Source: Aeromicrobium chenweiae
GTDB lineage: Bacteria; Actinomycetota; Actinomycetes; Propionibacteriales; Nocardioidaceae
Assembly: GCF_003065605.1 (NCBI RefSeq)
Contig: NZ_CP026952.1
Coordinates: 2,542,001 to 2,606,000, forward strand
Length of the DNA stretch: 64,000 bases
Direction: 5' to 3'
Below, in pieces: positions 19,976-28,961 of this stretch (its first letter is position 1; each line of letters begins with the position of its first letter). Both the position numbers and the translations under genes were made by a program. The notes beneath the pieces are model-generated. The model was not told the origin of the DNA. It was given only the letters and a program-made list of their open reading frames with translations, and ran no database searches.

Positions 19976-20524
19976 TCAGTTGCCGTCCATCAGGCGCTGC
20001 TCCATGGTCTTGCCCCGGAGGCCGGACCGCTGGATCACGCGCTGGATGGTCAGGTCGCGCGCGTCGGGGTCGCCGATGAACCGGATGTGCCGCAGTCCCT
20101 GCGCCTGGGCCGCGGACTCGAAGATGAAGTGGCCGTACCCGACCAGGCGGCCCAGCAGCGGCTTCTCGACCGTGATGTCCAGGATGCGCGTGATGGGCAT
20201 CGTCGCGATGCGGACCGAGAACACACCGCTCATCCGGAAGACCCGCATGTTGGTGATGACGAAGACGTCGCGGTGCTCGCGCGCCGTCAGGTACAGGGCG
20301 TGGAGGGTCAGCCCGAGGAACACGACGATGAAGAACCAGCCCAGGGAGATCGGCCCGACGAAGGCCAGCACGAGGATCAGCGCGGCGGCGGCGGCCTCCG
20401 CGACGGGGCGCCAGAACACGATGTAGTGGTGGCGCACCAGGTCGATGACCATCTCGCCCTCGTCGGCGAGGAGGTGCCGGTCGACGTCCTGTTCGGGCAG
20501 GCGGTCCAGCAGTGCCCGGATCAT
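19976..20524 (-). CDS. PH-domain (DUF304-type) membrane protein
   Basis: 182 aa from the ATG of MIRALLDRLPEQ. Two adjacent transmembrane helices (~44-62, 65-84) precede a bacterial PH domain: HRDVFVITNMRVFRMSGVFS and ATMPITRILDITVEKPLLGR are the typical YdbS/YdbT strand patterns. Family members are membrane-associated and poorly understood. Spaced eight bases after the small secreted/membrane peptide. Confidence 0.85.
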   Translation of the reverse strand: MIRALLDRLPEQDVDRHLLADEGEMVIDLVRHHYIVFWRPVAEAAAAALILVLAFVGPISLGWFFIVVFLGLTLHALYLTAREHRDVFVITNMRVFRMSGVFSVRIATMPITRILDITVEKPLLGRLVGYGHFIFESAAQAQGLRHIRFIGDPDARDLTIQRVIQRSGLRGKTMEQRLMDGN

Positions 20525-20531
20525 CGCTGTC

Positions 20532-20690
20532 CTATTGGGTGAGCTCGTCGAAGAACACGCCCACCTGGCCGAAGGCGTCGACGATCGCCGCGCACGCATC
20601 GCTCACGGCGTCCGCGGCGCTGGCCGGCGTGTTCAGCAGGTAGTAGATGATGAACCCGACGACGAGTATCGCAATGACCTTCTTCAGCAC
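20532..20690 (-). CDS. small membrane or secreted peptide
   Basis: 52 aa from a GTG (LKKVIAILVVGFIIYYLLNT...). One N-terminal hydrophobic helix is followed by an Ala/Asp/Phe-rich segment ASAADAVSDACAAIVDAFG ending in FFDELTQ. It could be a tail anchored by its N-terminus or a cleaved signal peptide. No family recognised. Eight bases upstream of the PH-domain gene, so probably one transcript. Confidence 0.6.
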   Translation of the reverse strand: MLKKVIAILVVGFIIYYLLNTPASAADAVSDACAAIVDAFGQVGVFFDELTQ

Positions 20691-20740
20691 GGCCCCATTG
20701 TGTCGACCTGTCGCCCGCGATCCCGGCAGGCGCGCCGGGG

Positions 20741-21703
20741 TCAGAGGCTCTCGACGAGCGTGTCCGCCGCGGCGAACGGGTCGGACTCGCCACCCAGGAC
20801 CTGCTCGGCGAGGGCGTCCAGCCGCGCGTCGCCCGACAGGTGGGCGAACCGCGAGCGCACCTCGGTGAGGGCCAGCGCCTCGATCTCGCGGCGCGTGCGA
20901 GCGAGCCGGCGGCGGCGCAGCTCCCCGGAATCCGCCAGGTGGGCACGGTGCGCGAGGATCTCGTCGACGACCTCGGGGACCCCGTCGCCGGTCGTCGCCG
21001 TGGTCAGCAGGATCGGCGGCTTCCAGGCCCCGTCGACCCGGTCGGTCATCGAGATCACCGATCGCAGCTCGCGGCGGGTCGAGGCCGCACCGTCGCGATC
21101 GGCCTTGTTGACGACGAAGACGTCACCGATCTCGAGGATGCCTGCCTTCGCGGCCTGGATGCCGTCGCCCATGCCCGGGGCCAGCAGCACCACGGTGGTG
21201 TCCGCGAGTCCCGCGACCTCCACCTCGGACTGCCCCACCCCGACGGTCTCCACCAGCACGATGTCGCAGCCGGCGGCGTCCAGCACCCGCAGTGCCTGGG
21301 GTGCGGTCGCGGAGAGGCCGCCGAGGTGTCCGCGGCTGGCCATCGACCGGATGTAGACGCCCTCGTCGAGGGCGTGGTCCTGCATGCGGACCCGGTCCCC
21401 CAGGAGCGCGCCGCCGGAGAACGGGGAGGTCGGGTCCACCGCCAGCACGCCCACGCGATGACCCTGCTGGCGCAGCGCCGTGACGAGAGCGGACGTCGAG
21501 GTGGACTTCCCGACGCCGGGCGAGCCCGTGATGCCCACGATGTGCGCACCGCCGACCAAGGGCGAGAGTGCGGCACTGACCTCCCTCAGCGAGGGCGATC
21601 GGTCCTCCACCAACGAGATCAGCCGCGCCACGGCCCGGGGCTGGCCGTCCCGGGCCTGCTGCACCAGGTCGGCCACGGGCGTGGCGCGGCTGCTCGTCGT
21701 CAC
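20741..21703 (-). CDS. meaB: MeaB, G3E GTPase chaperone of B12-dependent acyl-CoA mutase
   Basis: 320 aa. Walker A GSPGVGKS at 60-67, switch DPTSPFSGGALLGDRVRM and the base-recognition NKAD in FVVNKADRDG match the MeaB/ArgK family. It gates adenosylcobalamin transfer to, and rescues, methylmalonyl-CoA-type mutases. The GTG start lies ten bases after the thiolase stop, in one operon. The only mutase in the window is the Ecm-type gene at 30639-32627. Confidence 0.94.
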   Translation of the reverse strand: MTTSSRATPVADLVQQARDGQPRAVARLISLVEDRSPSLREVSAALSPLVGGAHIVGITGSPGVGKSTSTSALVTALRQQGHRVGVLAVDPTSPFSGGALLGDRVRMQDHALDEGVYIRSMASRGHLGGLSATAPQALRVLDAAGCDIVLVETVGVGQSEVEVAGLADTTVVLLAPGMGDGIQAAKAGILEIGDVFVVNKADRDGAASTRRELRSVISMTDRVDGAWKPPILLTTATTGDGVPEVVDEILAHRAHLADSGELRRRRLARTRREIEALALTEVRSRFAHLSGDARLDALAEQVLGGESDPFAAADTLVESL

Positions 21704-21713
21704 TGCGGGAGGA

Positions 21714-22904
21714 CTACTTCTTCGGGACGCGGATGATCAGCGCGTCGCCCTGACCGCCGCCGCCGCACAGTCCCGCGGCGCCGACGCCGCCACCACGGCG
21801 TCCCAGCTCGAGCGCCAGGTGCAGCACCAGGCGGGCGCCGCTCGCGCCGATCGGGTGGCCGAGCGCGATCGCGCCGCCGTTGACGTTCACGATGTCCTCG
21901 TCGATGCCCAGCTCGGAGGTGGAGGCGATGCCGACGGCGGCGAACGCCTCGTTGATCTCCACCAGGTCCAGGTCGGTGGGCGCGATGCCCTCCTTCGCGC
22001 AGGCCTGGGCGATGGCCCGCGACGGCTGGCTCTGCAGGCTGGAGTCCGGACCGGCCACGACGCCGGCGGCGCCGATCTCGGCGATCCACGACAGCCCGAG
22101 CTCCTCGGCCTTGGCCTTGCTCATGACGACGACGGCTGCGGCGCCGTCGGAGATCTGGCTGGCCGAGCCGGCCGTGATCGTGCCGTTCTTGTCGAACGCG
22201 GGGCGCAGCCGGCCGAGCGACTCGGTCGTCGTGTCGCCACGGACGCCCTCGTCGGTCGACACCACGATCGGGTCACCCTTGCGGGTGGGGATCTCGACCG
22301 GGACGATCTCGTCGTCGAAGATGCCGTTCTTCTGCGCGAGCGCTGCCTTCTGGTGCGAGGCGGCGCTGAACGCGTCCTGCTGCTCGCGGCTGAACTGCTG
22401 CTTCTCGGCGTTGATCTGCTCCGTGAGCCCGCCCATGGCCTGGTCGGTCATGGCGTCCCACAGGCCGTCAGCGGCCATGTGGTCGACGAGCTGGGTGTCG
22501 CCGTACTTGGTGCCCTCGCGCGAGCCCAGCAACATGTGGGGAGCCTGGGTCATCGACTCCTGCCCGCCCGCGACGATGATCTCGTGCTCGCCGGCGCGGA
22601 TCAGCTGATCGGCCATCGCGATCGCGTTGATGCCCGAGAGGCACACCTTGTTGATCGTCAGGGCCGGGACGTTGAGCGGGATGCCGCCCTTGTGCGCGGC
22701 CTGACGCGCCGGGACCTGGCCCGCGCCGGCCTGCAGCACCTGGCCCATGATCACGTAGTCGACCTGGTCACCGCTGACGCCCGCGCGCTCCAGCGCGCCC
22801 TTGATCGCCAGACCGCCGAGATCGGAGCCGGACAGGGTCTTGAAACCGCCCAGGAGGCGGCCGATGGGGGTGCGTGCACCGGCGACGATGACGGACTGGG
22901 TCAT
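21714..22904 (-). CDS. acetyl-CoA C-acetyltransferase (thiolase)
   Basis: 396 aa. It condenses two acetyl-CoA to acetoacetyl-CoA or the reverse. The acylated Cys is in [13 protein letters not shown] (~residue 88); the other catalytic motifs are [22 protein letters not shown] (His) and [13 protein letters not shown] (Cys near the C-terminus). The N-terminal [17 protein letters not shown] is standard. First gene of a unit with meaB; divergent from the epimerase gene. It probably supplies acetoacetyl-CoA for the Ccr route. Confidence 0.95.
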   Translation of the reverse strand: MTQSVIVAGARTPIGRLLGGFKTLSGSDLGGLAIKGALERAGVSGDQVDYVIMGQVLQAGAGQVPARQAAHKGGIPLNVPALTINKVCLSGINAIAMADQLIRAGEHEIIVAGGQESMTQAPHMLLGSREGTKYGDTQLVDHMAADGLWDAMTDQAMGGLTEQINAEKQQFSREQQDAFSAASHQKAALAQKNGIFDDEIVPVEIPTRKGDPIVVSTDEGVRGDTTTESLGRLRPAFDKNGTITAGSASQISDGAAAVVVMSKAKAEELGLSWIAEIGAAGVVAGPDSSLQSQPSRAIAQACAKEGIAPTDLDLVEINEAFAAVGIASTSELGIDEDIVNVNGGAIALGHPIGASGARLVLHLALELGRRGGGVGAAGLCGGGGQGDALIIRVPKK

Positions 22905-23020
22905 GGAGGAGCTCCTTCGAGGACAGTCTCTTGTAGACGGTAGTCACACTTTACGCACTGGTAACCCGCACGCGACCGCGATGTGCGCTGGATCACCTCT
23001 CGCCCCGCGAGGACGTGCCA

Positions 23021-23026
23021 TACGCT
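23021..23026 (+). promoter_or_regulatory. -10 hexamer TACGCT, leaderless promoter of the epimerase gene
   Basis: TACGCT is followed by six bases and the ATG at 23033; no ribosome site is present. Confidence 0.55.
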
Positions 23027-23032
23027 CGTGGG

Positions 23033-23482
23033 ATGACGACCCCGTTGGTCCCCGACCACCTGCTCCTGACCATCGACCACGTCGGCATCGCCGTGCCCGA
23101 CCTCGACGACGCGCTCGAGTTCTACGCGACCACGTTCGGCCTGCATTCGGTCCACGAGGAGGTCAACGAGGAGCAGGGCGTCCGCGAGGCGATGCTCGCC
23201 GTCGGTGACTCCGACACCCGCATCCAGCTGCTCGCGCCGCTGAGCGAGGAGTCCACGATCGCCAAGTTCATCGCGCGCAACGGCCAGGGCATCCAGCAGC
23301 TCGCGTACCGCGTGGCCGACATCGAGGCCGTCTCGGCGATCCTGCGCGAGCGCGGCGTCCGTCTGCTCTACGACGCGCCCAAGCGCGGCACCTCGGACTC
23401 GCGGGTCAACTTCGTCCACCCGAAGGACGCCGGTGGCGTCCTGGTCGAGCTGGTGGAGCCGGCTCCCAGCGCGTCGCACTGA
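23033..23482 (+). CDS. mce: methylmalonyl-CoA epimerase
   Basis: 149 aa, vicinal oxygen chelate fold. It interconverts (2R)- and (2S)-methylmalonyl-CoA. Two beta-alpha-beta-beta-beta halves: TIDHVGIAVPDLDDALEFY (first metal His) and GIQQLAYRVADIEAV, ending with VLVELVEP (metal Glu). The start ATG is six bases after TACGCT, so the upstream in-frame ATG is not used. It lies between the divergent thiolase gene and ccr. Confidence 0.94.
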   Translation: MTTPLVPDHLLLTIDHVGIAVPDLDDALEFYATTFGLHSVHEEVNEEQGVREAMLAVGDSDTRIQLLAPLSEESTIAKFIARNGQGIQQLAYRVADIEAVSAILRERGVRLLYDAPKRGTSDSRVNFVHPKDAGGVLVELVEPAPSASH

Positions 23483-23563
23483 GTCTTGGATCACAGACGC
23501 GAACGGGTGACGCCTCAGGTTACGTCTCGGTAACATCGCCGGAACCAACCTGGAGGTTCACCC

Positions 23564-24901
23564 GTGCAGCAGATCCTTGATGCCATCCTCGCCGGCGACA
23601 CCGCCCCCGAGGACTTCGCATCCATTGCCCTTCCCGAGACCTACAAGGCCATCACCGTCCACAAGGACGAGGTGGACATGTTCGAGGGCCTCGCGAGTCG
23701 CGACAAGGACCCGCGCAAGAGCCTGCACCTGGACGACGTCCCGATCCCGGAGCTCGCCCCGGGCGAGGCGCTGGTCGCGGTCATGGCCAGCGCGATCAAC
23801 TACAACACCGTGTGGACCTCGATCTTCGAGCCGGTCTCGACCTTCGGCTTCCTCGAGCGCTACGGCCGCCTGTCGGAGTACACCAAGCGCCACGACCTGC
23901 CGTACCACGTGGTCGGCTCGGACCTGGCCGGCGTCGTCCTGCGCACCGGGCCCGGCGTCAACCTGTGGAAGCCGGGCCACGAGGTCGTCGCGCACTGCCT
24001 GTCGGTGGAGCTCGAGAGCCCCGACGGCCACGACGACACGATGATGGACCCGCAGCAGCGCATCTGGGGCTTCGAGACCAACTTCGGCGGCCTCGCGCAC
24101 CTCGCGATCGTCAAGGCCAACCAGCTCATGCCCAAGCCCGACCACCTGTCGTGGGAGGAGGCGGCGAGCCCGGGCCTGGTGAACTCCACGGCGTACCGCC
24201 AGCTCGTGTCCAAGAACGGCGCCAACATGAAGCAGGGCGACGTCGTCCTGATCTGGGGCGCCTCGGGCGGTCTGGGCTCGTACGCGACCCAGATGGCGCT
24301 CAACGGTGGAGCCATCCCGGTGTGCGTGGTGTCCTCCCCCGAGAAGGCCGCGATCGCCCGCTCGCTGGGTGCCGAGCACGTCATCGACCGCTCTGCCGAG
24401 GGCTACGCGTTCTGGAAGGACGAGCACAACCAGGACCCCTCGGAGTGGAAGCGCTTCGGCAAGAAGATCCGTGAGCTCACCGGCGGCGAGGATCCCGACA
24501 TCGTCTTCGAGCACCCGGGACGCGAGACGTTCGGCGCCTCGGTCTACGTGGCGCGCAAGGGCGGAACGATCATCACGTGCGCGTCCACCTCGGGCTACAT
24601 GCACCAGTACGACAACCGCTACCTCTGGATGAACCTCAAGAACATCAAGAGCTCGCACTTCGCGAACTACCGCGAGGCATGGGAGGCGAACCGGCTCATC
24701 GAGAAGGGCCTCATCCACCCCACCGTCTCGAAGGTCTACGCCCTCGAGGACACGGGCCAGGCCGCGCTCGACGTGCACCACAACAAGCACCAGGGCAAGG
24801 TCGGCGTGCTGTGCCTGGCGCCCGAGGAGGGACTCGGCGTCCGCAACGCGGAGAAGCGCGCTCTCCACATCGACGGCATCAACCGATTCCGCGGTGTCTG
24901 A
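23564..24901 (+). CDS. ccrA: crotonyl-CoA carboxylase/reductase
   Basis: 445 aa, medium-chain dehydrogenase family. It reductively carboxylates crotonyl-CoA to ethylmalonyl-CoA with NADPH and CO2. Motifs: ASAINYNTVWTSIFEPVSTF, typical of Ccr, VVGSDLAGVVLRTGPGVN, the nucleotide loop IWGASGGLGSYATQMALNGG and FEHPGRETFGASVYVARKGG. The GTG start has TGGAGG six to seven bases upstream. A strong hairpin terminator follows. Shared context with epimerase, MeaB and the Ecm-type mutase supports an ethylmalonyl-CoA role. Confidence 0.96.
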   Translation: MQQILDAILAGDTAPEDFASIALPETYKAITVHKDEVDMFEGLASRDKDPRKSLHLDDVPIPELAPGEALVAVMASAINYNTVWTSIFEPVSTFGFLERYGRLSEYTKRHDLPYHVVGSDLAGVVLRTGPGVNLWKPGHEVVAHCLSVELESPDGHDDTMMDPQQRIWGFETNFGGLAHLAIVKANQLMPKPDHLSWEEAASPGLVNSTAYRQLVSKNGANMKQGDVVLIWGASGGLGSYATQMALNGGAIPVCVVSSPEKAAIARSLGAEHVIDRSAEGYAFWKDEHNQDPSEWKRFGKKIRELTGGEDPDIVFEHPGRETFGASVYVARKGGTIITCASTSGYMHQYDNRYLWMNLKNIKSSHFANYREAWEANRLIEKGLIHPTVSKVYALEDTGQAALDVHHNKHQGKVGVLCLAPEEGLGVRNAEKRALHIDGINRFRGV

Positions 24902-24924
24902 GACCTGCTGAGAGACCCCTAAGA

Positions 24925-24960
24925 CGCGGGGGCACGACCGGCGACGGTCGTGCCCCCGCG
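24925..24960 (+). terminator. hairpin terminator after ccr
   Basis: A perfect 16-bp stem (CGCGGGGGCACGACCG and its complement) with a GCGA tetraloop lies 24 bases after the ccr stop. No T-run follows, as is common in high-GC actinobacteria. Confidence 0.85.
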
Positions 24961-25017
24961 CTGTTGCGGCGGGTACGATGGAGTGCACCACCCGACTCCG
25001 CCACGAATGGGATCAGC

Positions 25018-26139
25018 ATGTCCGACCAGCCCGGATTGTCCATCTTCGACGCTGCCGACCGGTCGGCTGACGTCTCGTTCCCGGTGGCCCGCCGGGGTGG
25101 ATATGACACCGATGCGGTCGATGCGTGGGTGCGCACCCAGTCGGCCGAGCTGCAACGGGCGGCCGAGAGCCTTCGGGCCGTGCAGGCCGAGAACGACAGC
25201 CTGCTCGAGCTCGTCGAGGAGCTCCGCGAGCGCGTCGAGGCCCTCGACACGCCCAGCTACACCGGCCTGGGCAACCACGCCGCACAGCTGCTGGGCCTGG
25301 CCGAGCAGGAGGCCGCCGACGTCCGCAGCCGCGCCACCAGCGAGGCCGACGAGCTCGTCGCGAAGGCCGAGGAGGAGGCCGCGATGATCCGGGCCACGGC
25401 CCACCACGACGCCGAGCAGATGCGCGCCCAGGCCATCGTCGAGCTCGAGGAGAAGCGCAAGCAGCTGCTCGAGGACGCCGAGGCGATGCGCGCCGACGCC
25501 CTCGCGCACAGCGAGGACCTGCACGCCCAGGCCGAGCGGGAGATCGCCCAGCTCAAGCTCGCCGCCGAGCAGGACGCCCAGAACATGCGCCTCGGCGCCA
25601 CCCGCGACGTCGAGCAGGCCCGCGCGGCCGCCGACCGCGAGGTCACCGAGGCCCGCCGCGTGCTCGCCGTGGAGAAGGAGCGCCTCGCCCGTGAGGCCGC
25701 CGAGAACCACGCGTCGGCCACCGACCAGACCGCGAAGCTCGTCAAGGACGCGGAGACCCGGGCGACGGCTGCGGAGGCGCGCGCCCGCGAGGTCATGGCG
25801 CAGGCGTCCAAGGCCCGCGACGCGGCCAGCGCCGAGGCAGCGCGCCTGATGGACGGCGCGAAGACGGAGGCGGCCCAGCTCGTCGCCAGTGCCAACGCCG
25901 AGGCCCAGAAGATCCGGGCCACCGCCACGACCGAGGCCGAGCGCCAGACCCGGACCCTGCGCTCGGAGGTCGAGGAGCTGCAGCGCCGGCGCGAGGGCAT
26001 CATGGCCCAGATGGGACAGCTGCGGGACATCGTCTCGTCGTTCGCCCCGACGACCGCACCGGCCGAGTCGGAGCCGGAGGTCGACGACATCGACGAGGTG
26101 GACGAGGTCGAGCCCGCCGCGGAGCGGGACGCCAGCTAG
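25018..26139 (+). CDS. DivIVA/Scy-FilP-like coiled-coil protein
   Basis: 373 aa. A DivIVA-like start (residues ~20-75: FPVARRGGYDTDAVDAWV) is followed by ~270 residues of continuous Ala/Glu/Arg coiled coil with repeated EAADVRSRATSEADELVAKA-like units, then an acidic tail. The layout matches the streptomycete coiled-coil scaffold proteins FilP and Scy, which organise polar growth with DivIVA and, as I recall, sit beside the epimerase and thiolase genes there too. A cytoskeletal or polar scaffold role is inferred from this. The start is the ATG of MSDQPGL. Confidence 0.8.
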   Translation: MSDQPGLSIFDAADRSADVSFPVARRGGYDTDAVDAWVRTQSAELQRAAESLRAVQAENDSLLELVEELRERVEALDTPSYTGLGNHAAQLLGLAEQEAADVRSRATSEADELVAKAEEEAAMIRATAHHDAEQMRAQAIVELEEKRKQLLEDAEAMRADALAHSEDLHAQAEREIAQLKLAAEQDAQNMRLGATRDVEQARAAADREVTEARRVLAVEKERLAREAAENHASATDQTAKLVKDAETRATAAEARAREVMAQASKARDAASAEAARLMDGAKTEAAQLVASANAEAQKIRATATTEAERQTRTLRSEVEELQRRREGIMAQMGQLRDIVSSFAPTTAPAESEPEVDDIDEVDEVEPAAERDAS

Positions 26140-26157
26140 TCGGTCCGGGCGCGCCGG

Positions 26158-26949
26158 TCAGTCGGTCGGTGCGTCCGGCGCGCTGAGCGCCGCCACGGTG
26201 CGATCGGCGTACGCCGAGGAGTCCGCCCGTTCCATCGGGCCGTCCCACGTGGAGGGCAGGGGCAGCGACACCCCGGGCGCCAGCTTGCGGGTGATCTCGT
26301 CGAGCGCGCGCTCGGAGTCGCCGACCCACAGGTGCTTGGCGCCGTCGACGCCGACCACCTCGGCCTGCGGGATCGCGGCGAACCGCTCCCGCGCCTCGGG
26401 GGGCTGCAGGTAGTCGTCCAGCTCGGGGACGAGAGCGGTGACGGGGCGACCGGAGTCCGCCCAGGCCTTCAGGTGCTCGGGCCCGGAGTACCGCAGCGGC
26501 GGGGAGATCAGCACGGCCCCCTCGACCGACGGCTCGAGGCCGTACATCAGGGCCAGGTCCGTGCCGAAGGACCAGCCGACGAGCCAGATGTGCGGCAGGT
26601 CCGCGAACTCGGCGTGCTCGACCGCCGCCGCGACGTCGAAGCGCTCCCCCACCGCGTTGTCGAACGTGCCCTCGCTCGTCCCCTGCACGCTCGAGGTGCC
26701 ACGGGTGTTGAAGCGCAGCACCGCGATGTCGGCCAGCGCCGGCAGGCGGTAGGACGCCTTGCGGAACAGGTGGCTGTCCATCATCCCGCCCATGGTCGGC
26801 AGGGGGTGCAGGCAGACCATCGTGGCCACCGGCTCGCGCTCGAGCGGCAGAGCGAGCTCACCGACGAGGGACAGGCCGTCGGCCGTCTCCAGCGTGATGG
26901 CCTCGCGCCGTGCGGGCAGCACGGAGTTGCCACGGATTCTCTCGGTCAT
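26158..26949 (-). CDS. alpha/beta hydrolase
   Basis: 263 aa. Nucleophile elbow LVGWSFGTDLAL (Ser), preceded by the oxyanion strand MVCLHPLPTMGGMMDSH and FNTRGTSSVQGTSEG; the terminal His is in DGAKHLWVGD. Resembles the small YitV/dienelactone hydrolase-like group found near this position in actinomycetes. Substrate unknown. Eighteen bases downstream of the zinc-ribbon gene. Confidence 0.85.
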   Translation of the reverse strand: MTERIRGNSVLPARREAITLETADGLSLVGELALPLEREPVATMVCLHPLPTMGGMMDSHLFRKASYRLPALADIAVLRFNTRGTSSVQGTSEGTFDNAVGERFDVAAAVEHAEFADLPHIWLVGWSFGTDLALMYGLEPSVEGAVLISPPLRYSGPEHLKAWADSGRPVTALVPELDDYLQPPEARERFAAIPQAEVVGVDGAKHLWVGDSERALDEITRKLAPGVSLPLPSTWDGPMERADSSAYADRTVAALSAPDAPTD

Positions 26950-26967
26950 GTCGTCCGTCCTCGGGTC

Positions 26968-27234
26968 TCAGTGGCGCCGCGCCCAGCACGCAGTGTGCCA
27001 GTGCCGCCGTTCGTCGATCGCCGCATCGCTCAGGAGCGACTTCTCCACCGGCCAGACGACCAGGTGGGCGAGGCCGCGCCCGATCAGCTGGGAGCAACCG
27101 GGGCAGCGGTAGTCCTTCGTGGACGATCCGCGCGTCGCACGGACGTACCACTCCCCGTCAGCCTTGCGCTCACGCTGCTCGGGGGCCGACCGCAGCGGCG
27201 GTGTCGACGGTCGGGCGACGCGTCGACGGGGCAT
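26968..27234 (-). CDS. small conserved actinobacterial zinc-binding protein
   Basis: 88 aa. The core YRCPGCSQLIGRGLAHLVVW and ERRHWHTACWARR gives a CxxC...HWHxxCW ligand set, a treble-clef-like zinc site. The same core occurs in proteins that Streptomyces annotations loosely call ATP/GTP-binding. The ATG has GGAGG directly upstream and also TAGACT six bases away. The partner hydrolase follows in the same transcript. Confidence 0.75.
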   Translation of the reverse strand: MPRRRVARPSTPPLRSAPEQRERKADGEWYVRATRGSSTKDYRCPGCSQLIGRGLAHLVVWPVEKSLLSDAAIDERRHWHTACWARRH

Positions 27235-27240
27235 GCCTCC

Positions 27241-27246
27241 AGTCTA
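27241..27246 (-). promoter_or_regulatory. -10 hexamer TAGACT upstream of the zinc-ribbon gene
   Basis: TAGACT ends six bases before the ATG at 27234. Unlike the other cases, a GGAGG also fits in the six-base gap, so initiation could be either leaderless or from a longer transcript. Confidence 0.45.
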
Positions 27247-27279
27247 CGGAGGCGCGCGAGCGCGCCCCCGCGACCCTCG

Positions 27280-28473
27280 TCAGTACGTGTGGAAGCCCTC
27301 GCCGGTCTTGCGCCCGAGCTTGCCCTCGGACACCAGGCGCTCCAGCGTCGGTGCGGGCCGCCAGCCCGCGTGCCCGAAAGTGCCGACGAGGGACTGCTGG
27401 ATCGCGAGCGAGACGTCGTTGCCGACGACGTCGAGCAGCTGGAACGGGCCCATGGGGAGGCCGGTCGCTTTGAGCGCCTCGTCGATGTCGTCCAACGAGG
27501 TGCCGTCGGCCTCGTGCATCTTGATCGCGTCGTTGAGGTAGGGGAACAGCAGGGCGTTGACGATGAATCCCGCACGATCGCCGCACGAGACCGGGTGCTT
27601 GCCCGTCGCGAGGCACAGGGCGCGGACGGTCTCGTCGACCTCGGTCGACGTCTCGTCCGCGGTGACCACCTCCACGAGCTTCATCACGGCGGCGGGGTTG
27701 AAGAAGTGCATGCCGATGACGTCCTGGGGACGCGACGTGGCCGCGGCGCACGCGTTGATCGACAGGGAGGAGGTCGTCGTGGCGAGGATCGCCCCCGGCT
27801 TGGCGATGCGGTCCAGGTCCGCGAACAGCTCGAGCTTGATGTCCAGGTCCTCGGCGATGGCCTCGACGATGATGTCGGCGTCCGCCAGGGCGGCTCGGTC
27901 GGTGGCTCCCGTGAGCCGGCCCAGCACCGCGGCCTTTCCGTCCTCGTCGAGCTTGCCCCGGGAGACGGCCTTGTCGAGGCTCTTGGTGATCGCGGCGACC
28001 ACGCCGGCCACCTTGTCGTCGCCGCGCCCCACGAACGTCACGGCGTACCCGGCCTTCGCGAAGACCTCGACGATGCCCGACGCCATCGTCCCGGTGCCGA
28101 CGACGCCGACGCGGTCGATCTCGTGGCGCAGCTGCGGGGCACCGGCGCCGTCGGCGTCGACGGACGCGGCGAACGTGCGTCCCTCGTCGGCCTGGGCGAC
28201 CAGGACCGCGGCCGGCTGGTGCAGCTCGTCGCCGGTCTCGGCGTACAGCTTGTCCAGGCCTGCCACGACCGTCTGCGCACCCAACGCGTCCACGAGGGCC
28301 AGGGGCCCGACGGGGTAGCCGCAGCCGAAGCGCATCGCGGCATCGATGTCGGGGGCCGTGGCGTAGCCGCTCTCGTACATCGTCGCGGCGTGGTTGAGGT
28401 AGGGCAGCAACAGCGTGCGCGCGAGCTCGGCGGACGTGTCGCCGGACGCCAGACGATCCACGATTTCCTGCAT
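27280..28473 (-). CDS. 3-hydroxyacyl-CoA (3-hydroxybutyryl-CoA) dehydrogenase with duplicated C-domain
   Basis: 397 aa. The NAD domain starts at ~120 with RVGVVGTGTMASGIVEVFAK; IAEDLDIKLELFADLD and VIGMHFFNPAAVMKLVEVV (catalytic His) follow, then the dimerisation domain (ALLFPYLNDAIKMHEADG...GPFQLLDVVG). Unusually, residues 1-65 contain a second, N-terminal copy of that dimerisation motif (LLLPYLNHAATMYESGYATA...GPLALVDALG). So the order is C-N-C rather than the standard N-C. Acts on acetoacetyl-/3-hydroxybutyryl-CoA in the Ccr route or beta-oxidation. GAGGAG precedes the ATG. Confidence 0.9.
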   Translation of the reverse strand: MQEIVDRLASGDTSAELARTLLLPYLNHAATMYESGYATAPDIDAAMRFGCGYPVGPLALVDALGAQTVVAGLDKLYAETGDELHQPAAVLVAQADEGRTFAASVDADGAGAPQLRHEIDRVGVVGTGTMASGIVEVFAKAGYAVTFVGRGDDKVAGVVAAITKSLDKAVSRGKLDEDGKAAVLGRLTGATDRAALADADIIVEAIAEDLDIKLELFADLDRIAKPGAILATTTSSLSINACAAATSRPQDVIGMHFFNPAAVMKLVEVVTADETSTEVDETVRALCLATGKHPVSCGDRAGFIVNALLFPYLNDAIKMHEADGTSLDDIDEALKATGLPMGPFQLLDVVGNDVSLAIQQSLVGTFGHAGWRPAPTLERLVSEGKLGRKTGEGFHTY

Positions 28474-28544
28474 GGCTACTCCTCAGTAATAAGACGGTCG
28501 TGACACACTAACGGCACACTGCAGCTGGCCAATATGGGAGAACG

Positions 28545-28961
28545 ATGAAACAACGTGTGACGATGGCCACAGCCGCGATCGGCATCGCCTTGATGGTCCT
28601 GACCGGATGCGGCTCGGACTCCGAGGGCTCCGACGGTGGTGGTGGCGAGGTCACCTCGCCGACCACGTCGACGCCCACCCCGCCGATCACGACCGAGGCT
28701 CCCTCGGTCGATCCGGAGGCCGACGGCGCTGCGGCGCTGCGTGGCGACTGGGAGATTCCGTCCGAGGACTACGTCCTGCACCTGATCGAGGACGGCACGT
28801 TCGTCCAGGACTACCAGGGCATCGAGGACTTCCGCACGGGCAAGTGGTCCGTCGACGGCACGAAGATCTCGCTCGTCGGCGACGACGGCGACACCGACGA
28901 GGGCACGATCTCCGGCGACACCCTGGTCTTCCAGCTCGGCACGGCCACGAGGGTGAAGTGA
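28545..28961 (+). CDS. small lipoprotein
   Basis: 138 aa. Lipobox LTGC in [17 protein letters not shown], a Ser/Thr/Pro linker, then a ~75-residue beta-rich domain ([20 protein letters not shown]...[14 protein letters not shown]) resembling small lipocalin-like or META-like beta domains. No family certain. GGGAG precedes the ATG. Its end overlaps the nucS start (GTGA), an unexpected coupling of a surface lipoprotein to a DNA-repair enzyme. Confidence 0.75.
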   Translation: MKQRVTMATAAIGIALMVLTGCGSDSEGSDGGGGEVTSPTTSTPTPPITTEAPSVDPEADGAAALRGDWEIPSEDYVLHLIEDGTFVQDYQGIEDFRTGKWSVDGTKISLVGDDGDTDEGTISGDTLVFQLGTATRVK

